A stretch of 36,015 nt of DNA from Terriglobia bacterium (GTDB lineage Bacteria; Acidobacteriota; Terriglobia; Terriglobales; Acidobacteriaceae): contig JAIQFA010000054.1 in NCBI GenBank assembly GCA_020073525.1, positions 1-36,015 on the forward strand. Direction: 5' to 3'. The notes below the pieces were generated by a model. It saw nothing but the letters and a program-made list of their open reading frames with translations, did not search any database and was not told the DNA's origin. A program made the translations under genes and the position numbers. Each line of letters starts with the position of its first letter. The stretch's first letter is position 1. Below, piece after piece: positions 32,563-36,015 of this stretch.

Positions 32563-33747
32563 GTGAATCAGAAATACGACGTCATCATTCTCGGAGCGGG
32601 CGCTGCCGGCCTGATGTGTGCCATCGAAGGCGGCAAGCGCAGGCGGCGCGTCCTGCTGCTCGAACGCGCAGATCGCATCGGCAAGAGGATCTTGATCTCC
32701 GGCGGGGGCCGCTGTAACTTCACCAACCTTCACACCGCCCCCGAGAATTTCATTTCCGCGAATCCACATTTCGCCAAATCCGCGCTCGCCCGTTACACTC
32801 CGTCCGCCTTCATAACCCTGGTCGAACAGCATCGTATCCCCTACCACGAGAAAAAACTCGGCCAGTTGTTCTGCGATCGAGCGGCCAGCGATATCACCGC
32901 GATGTTGGAGCAGGAATGCCGTGACGCCGGAGTAGAAATCCGGCTCAACACGAAAGTGAGTGAGGTGCGCAAGAACGAGGAGCTTGCGGACGGCATGTTC
33001 ACGGTGCAAGCCGAGGATGCCAGTTTCGTTGCACCCCGCTTGGTGGTCGCAACCGGAGGCTTGTCAATTGCGAAAATCGGCGCCACCGAGTTTGGCTACA
33101 AACTGGCTCGGCAATTCGGTCTGAAGATCGTGCCTCCGCGGGCCGCCCTGGTTTCGCTCGTATTCAGCGAACGGGACCGCAAGCGCTGGTGCGATCTGGC
33201 CGGAGTCTCCACCGAAGTGATTGCATCCACTCGCAGCACGAAGCAGATCTTCCGCGAGAATATGCTTTTCACTCATCACGGCCTCAGCGGGCCTGCGATT
33301 CTCCAGATCTCATCCTATTGGGACGGCAAGAGGCCGATCCATCTCGATCTTGCGCCCGGCCGCGATCTCGCCGCCGATTTGCGAGCGCGCGGACCTCGCG
33401 ACGAGTCCAGTTGGAAAGCGCTGCTGAGAGAGGTTCTGCCTCGCCGGTTCGCGGATCGTTGGCTCGAAACCTACCCTTTGGCCGGCAACTCCGATCGCGC
33501 CTTGGCGGACGCCGATCGCCAGTTGCATGCGTGGGAAGTGAAACCGGAAGGGACCGAGGGCTACGGAAAGGCGGAGGTCACCGCAGGCGGCGTCGACACA
33601 GACGAGCTCTCGGCCAAGACCATGGAGTCCCGAAAAGTGCCCGGCCTTTTTTTCATCGGAGAAGTAGTTGACGTCACCGGCCAACTCGGCGGCTTTAACT
33701 TTCAGTGGGCCTGGGCGTCCGGATTTTGCGCCGGACAAGCAATGTGA
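32563..33747 (+). CDS. HI0933/BaiN-type FAD-dependent oxidoreductase
   Basis: 394 residues, starting at GTG 32563 with no strong ribosome site. N-terminal dinucleotide fold Y-D-V-I-I-L-G-A-G-A-A-G-L-M-C-A (5-20), then the family signature I-S-G-G-G-R-C-N-F-T-N (about 45-55), A-T-G-G-L-S near 165, T-H-H-G-L-S-G-P-A-I-L near 240, and the C-terminal V-T-A-G-G-V and F-F-I-G-E-V-V-D-V-T-G-Q-L-G-G-F-N-F-Q-W-A. Full length for this family (YhiN/BaiN), a group of cytoplasmic flavoproteins of largely unknown reaction. Stands alone after a palindrome. Confidence 0.93.
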   Translation: MNQKYDVIILGAGAAGLMCAIEGGKRRRRVLLLERADRIGKRILISGGGRCNFTNLHTAPENFISANPHFAKSALARYTPSAFITLVEQHRIPYHEKKLGQLFCDRAASDITAMLEQECRDAGVEIRLNTKVSEVRKNEELADGMFTVQAEDASFVAPRLVVATGGLSIAKIGATEFGYKLARQFGLKIVPPRAALVSLVFSERDRKRWCDLAGVSTEVIASTRSTKQIFRENMLFTHHGLSGPAILQISSYWDGKRPIHLDLAPGRDLAADLRARGPRDESSWKALLREVLPRRFADRWLETYPLAGNSDRALADADRQLHAWEVKPEGTEGYGKAEVTAGGVDTDELSAKTMESRKVPGLFFIGEVVDVTGQLGGFNFQWAWASGFCAGQAM

Positions 33748-33787
33748 GGATACCAAGGAAACAATCGGGATAATCGACGCGTCGGTA

Positions 33788-34357
33788 TTAAACTGCCGCG
33801 CCTTCCTTCATGAACGGCATCTGGGCGATGATCTCCGCGGCCCTTTCCAGTTGCTTCATGTCTTCCCCGGTGAAGTCCGCGCCCGCTAGCGAAGGGTCCA
33901 GCCCTTTGCGCGAAATCTGCACGACTCCGGTCACGTTTCCGGAGAGCACCACCGGAACGGACATGATCTTCTGAATCGGCATCTGCTCCTGGCTGCGATC
34001 TTCTTCTTCCGCTTTGATTTTGACGGCCTCAAACAGGCTGACATGCTTGATCCGCATGAAATTATTCGACAGAAGAGGAGTGCGAGTGGCGGCTGTCCGC
34101 GCGGCCACCGCCGATCCGCTCAGCGGCAGGACACCTGCCGAGCGTAGTTCCGGCGGGAACACAAATCGCAGGCTACCCTTTTCCAACCGCAGCAGGGCCA
34201 CTTCGCTGCGCCGTACGTGCAGAATCTGGGCAAGTTTCAGGCAAACCCTGTCGGAACTCGGAGACTCCGAAAGCATACTTTCCAATTCGCTGAGGCTGGC
34301 CTTGGCGGCCTTAGCAGCGGAACCATGATTGCCAGTCGATGACATAGTTGGGGCCAT
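33788..34357 (-). CDS. GAF-domain protein
   Basis: About 189 residues from ATG 34357 (ATG 34345 four codons later is an alternative, as is 34387). After a Ser/Ala-rich start (1-35) a single GAF domain is seen (about 38-180): V-A-L-L-R-L-E, S-G-S-A-V-A-A-R-T-A, I-M-S-V-P-V-V-L-S-G-N-V-T-G-V-V-Q-I-S-R-K-G, then F-T-G-E-D-M-K-Q-L-E-R-A-A. No kinase, cyclase or DNA-binding part is attached. GAF domains bind small ligands or mediate dimers; ligand unknown. Convergent with the flavoprotein gene. Confidence 0.75.
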   Translation of the reverse strand: MAPTMSSTGNHGSAAKAAKASLSELESMLSESPSSDRVCLKLAQILHVRRSEVALLRLEKGSLRFVFPPELRSAGVLPLSGSAVAARTAATRTPLLSNNFMRIKHVSLFEAVKIKAEEEDRSQEQMPIQKIMSVPVVLSGNVTGVVQISRKGLDPSLAGADFTGEDMKQLERAAEIIAQMPFMKEGAAV

Positions 34358-34634
34358 ATTCCTAGTCCATCCTGCGTGCAAGGGCAAGTTTTCGACAAGT
34401 TACCGGAGTACTTTTGCCGATTTCCGGTGCGAATAGCTACTTTTTGTCCCTGCCCAAAAGGGTGCCTTTTTTTATACGCGTGACAGAATTGGCGGCACAC
34501 TTCCACAGGCGTTCGCGCTATAGTTGAAGCATAACTCAACGCAAGTAGTCGGATAGCGGCTATCGGGATTTCCTATGTCGCTTATTCAATACGTCAGATC
34601 ATTTTTGGAATTAGGTACCTGTAAGGAGTACAGC

Positions 34635-34916
34635 ATGGCTCGTAAGACAACCGGAATCACCACCCGCAGCAAGAAAACCGTAGCCTTCGTTCCGCCCGCC
34701 CCCGTGGAGCTCGCACCGGAGACTCGCAAGAATGGCAACACGGCTAACGTCGCTCCTGGCAATCTCGAGGAAGAGATTCGCCGCCGCGCCTACGAACTCT
34801 ACCTGGAGCGCCGAGCGACCGCGGGTGCCGGGAACGGCGACGAGAACCAGGATTGGCTGGTTGCGGAGCGTGAGATTCGTTCTCGCCAGGGTGGTCAGGA
34901 CCAACAGTCGGCGTAG
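34635..34916 (+). CDS. DUF2934 domain protein
   Basis: 93 residues; ATG 34635 has GTAAGGAG eight bases before it, so the longer frame from 34575 is not used. The C-terminal half has the DUF2934 pattern: E-E-E-I-R-R-R-A-Y-E-L-Y-L-E-R-R and D-W-L-V-A-E-R-E-I (about 44-80). The N-terminal half is basic and proline-rich. Function unknown; such small proteins are common in Acidobacteria, often many per genome. A 277-base spacer upstream holds TATAGT at 34519-34524 and small inverted repeats. Confidence 0.8.
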   Translation: MARKTTGITTRSKKTVAFVPPAPVELAPETRKNGNTANVAPGNLEEEIRRRAYELYLERRATAGAGNGDENQDWLVAEREIRSRQGGQDQQSA

Positions 34917-34922
34917 CATCCG

Positions 34923-34939
34923 GGCGGGTTCCGCCTTTT
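34923..34939 (+). terminator. small hairpin terminator after DUF2934 gene
   Basis: Five-base stem GGCGG/CCGCC with GTT loop followed by TTTT, six bases after the stop codon and just before the end of the convergent RND gene. Short, so efficiency is doubtful. Confidence 0.45.
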
Positions 34940-34949
34940 GGAATGCACG

Positions 34950-36015
34950 CTACTGGCTTTGCGCCGGACGCGGTACGACCGGCGGTCGAGCCCCGCTGCG
35001 AGTCCTGGTACGAAAACCGGCCAGCCACAATCGCGCGCGGTCAATATAGATATAGACCACGGGAGTAGTAAACAGCGTCAGCATCTGGCTCACGATGAGC
35101 CCACCCACGATGGTGATGCCGAGCGGGCGCCGCAGCTCCGATCCCGTGCCGGTGCCCAAAGCCAGAGGTAAGCCGCCCAGAAGCGCCGCCATGGTCGTCA
35201 TCATGATCGGGCGGAAGCGCAACAGGCAGGCCTCGCGAATCGCCTCGGTCGGAGACTTCCCGTGTTCGCGCTCGGTGTAGAGCGCGAAGTCAATCATCAT
35301 GATGGCATTTTTCTTGACGATGCCGATCAGCAGGATGATCCCAATCAGCCCGATGACGTTGAGCTCGTTCTTCGAGATGAGCAGAGCCAGCAGCGCGCCC
35401 ACGCCAGCGGAAGGAAGCGTCGACAGGATTGTGATCGGGTGCGCGTAGCTCTCGTAGAGGATGCCCAGCACGATATAAACGGTCAGCAACGCGCATAGGA
35501 TCAGTATCGGCTCGCTCGAGAGCGAGTCCTGGAAAGCGGCGGCCGTTCCCTGAAAACCTGCATGGATCGTCGCCGGAAAACGAATGCTGCGCTCGGCGTC
35601 TTCAATCACCGTGGTCGCGGCTCCCAACGAGACACCCGGGGCCAGGTTAAAAGAGATGGTCACCGAAGGATACTGCCCCTGGTGGTTGACGGCGAGCGAA
35701 GTGTTCGATGGCCCGAAGTGCGCGAGCGACGCCAGCGGCACCGCCGTTCCGTTTCTTGCGCGCACATAGATGCTCTGGAGGGCGTCCGTGCTGTGGGCAA
35801 ACTCTGGAGCGACCTCCATGACCACGTGATACTGGTTCAACGAACGGTACATGATCGACACCTGGCGCTGGCCAAAGGCATCGTAGAGTGCAGCATCGAT
35901 ATCGGAGGTGGCGACTCCCAGCCGTGCCGCCGTGTCGCGGTCGATGATCACGCTGGCTTGCAGTCCTTTATCCTGCTGGTCGGTATTGACATCCCGTAAC
36001 TGCGGCAGCGAACGA
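34950..36015 (-). CDS. RND multidrug efflux permease, C-terminal part (AcrB/MdtC-like)
   Basis: At least 355 residues; the frame is open past the window edge (codons for [17 protein letters not shown] precede the first ATG at 35951), so the gene continues outside. The D-V-x-x-D-Q-Q-x-K-G-L motif and [10 protein letters not shown] are typical of the second porter half of MdtB/MdtC-type pumps. Five to six membrane helices follow, with [23 protein letters not shown] and the [19 protein letters not shown] signature. Inner-membrane proton-driven exporter working with a periplasmic adaptor and outer-membrane channel. Substrate unknown. Confidence 0.92.
   Translation of the reverse strand, partial: RSLPQLRDVNTDQQDKGLQASVIIDRDTAARLGVATSDIDAALYDAFGQRQVSIMYRSLNQYHVVMEVAPEFAHSTDALQSIYVRARNGTAVPLASLAHFGPSNTSLAVNHQGQYPSVTISFNLAPGVSLGAATTVIEDAERSIRFPATIHAGFQGTAAAFQDSLSSEPILILCALLTVYIVLGILYESYAHPITILSTLPSAGVGALLALLISKNELNVIGLIGIILLIGIVKKNAIMMIDFALYTEREHGKSPTEAIREACLLRFRPIMMTTMAALLGGLPLALGTGTGSELRRPLGITIVGGLIVSQMLTLFTTPVVYIYIDRARLWLAGFRTRTRSGARPPVVPRPAQSQ

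Overview
The window looks like a chromosomal segment from an acidobacterium (Acidobacteriota, probably Terriglobia; Koribacter/Sulfotelmatobacter-like). This is an inference from gene content: a very large TonB receptor with an N-terminal carboxypeptidase-regulatory domain, FG-GAP/ASPIC-UnbV proteins, sulfatase-fold proteins fused to TPRs, a DUF2934 protein and moderately high GC. There are no phage genes, transposases or CRISPR arrays. Spacers carry many short palindromic and hairpin repeats.

Left part (1-4913): the 3' end of an S9 peptidase, a small membrane protein, a DUF1801 protein, gdhA (minus, with its own terminator), an exported kelch protein, and a DinB/methyltransferase-like pair on the minus strand.

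Centre (5481-22204): a block devoted to envelope and exported proteins. A TPR protein and a CRTAC1-like FG-GAP/ASPIC-UnbV protein overlap by ATGA. A 1289-aa TonB-dependent receptor follows, with a candidate promoter/operator and a strong terminator. Next comes an exported carboxypeptidase-regulatory/TPR protein, then four paralogous exported sulfatase-fold-TPR fusions (one plus, two minus, one plus). All four have threonine where true sulfatases carry the formylglycine cysteine/serine, so they are more likely phospho-transfer or phosphodiesterase-type enzymes, or binding proteins, than arylsulfatases. This cluster is the best candidate for an undescribed system.

Right of it: an orphan phoU with a possible Pho-box-like promoter, a decayed 3' fragment of dnaE2 broken by a hairpin element and a heptamer repeat, tRNA-Glu(CUC), and a large exported beta-propeller/phosphoesterase fusion ending in a perfect terminator. 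Then comes a Fur-family regulator divergent from an outer-membrane-type protein plus cytochrome c operon, with a perfect 23-bp palindrome between them.

The right end holds a flavin-dependent LLM monooxygenase with a nitroreductase, a HI0933/BaiN-type flavoprotein, a GAF protein, a DUF2934 protein and the C-terminal third of an RND efflux pump running off the window.
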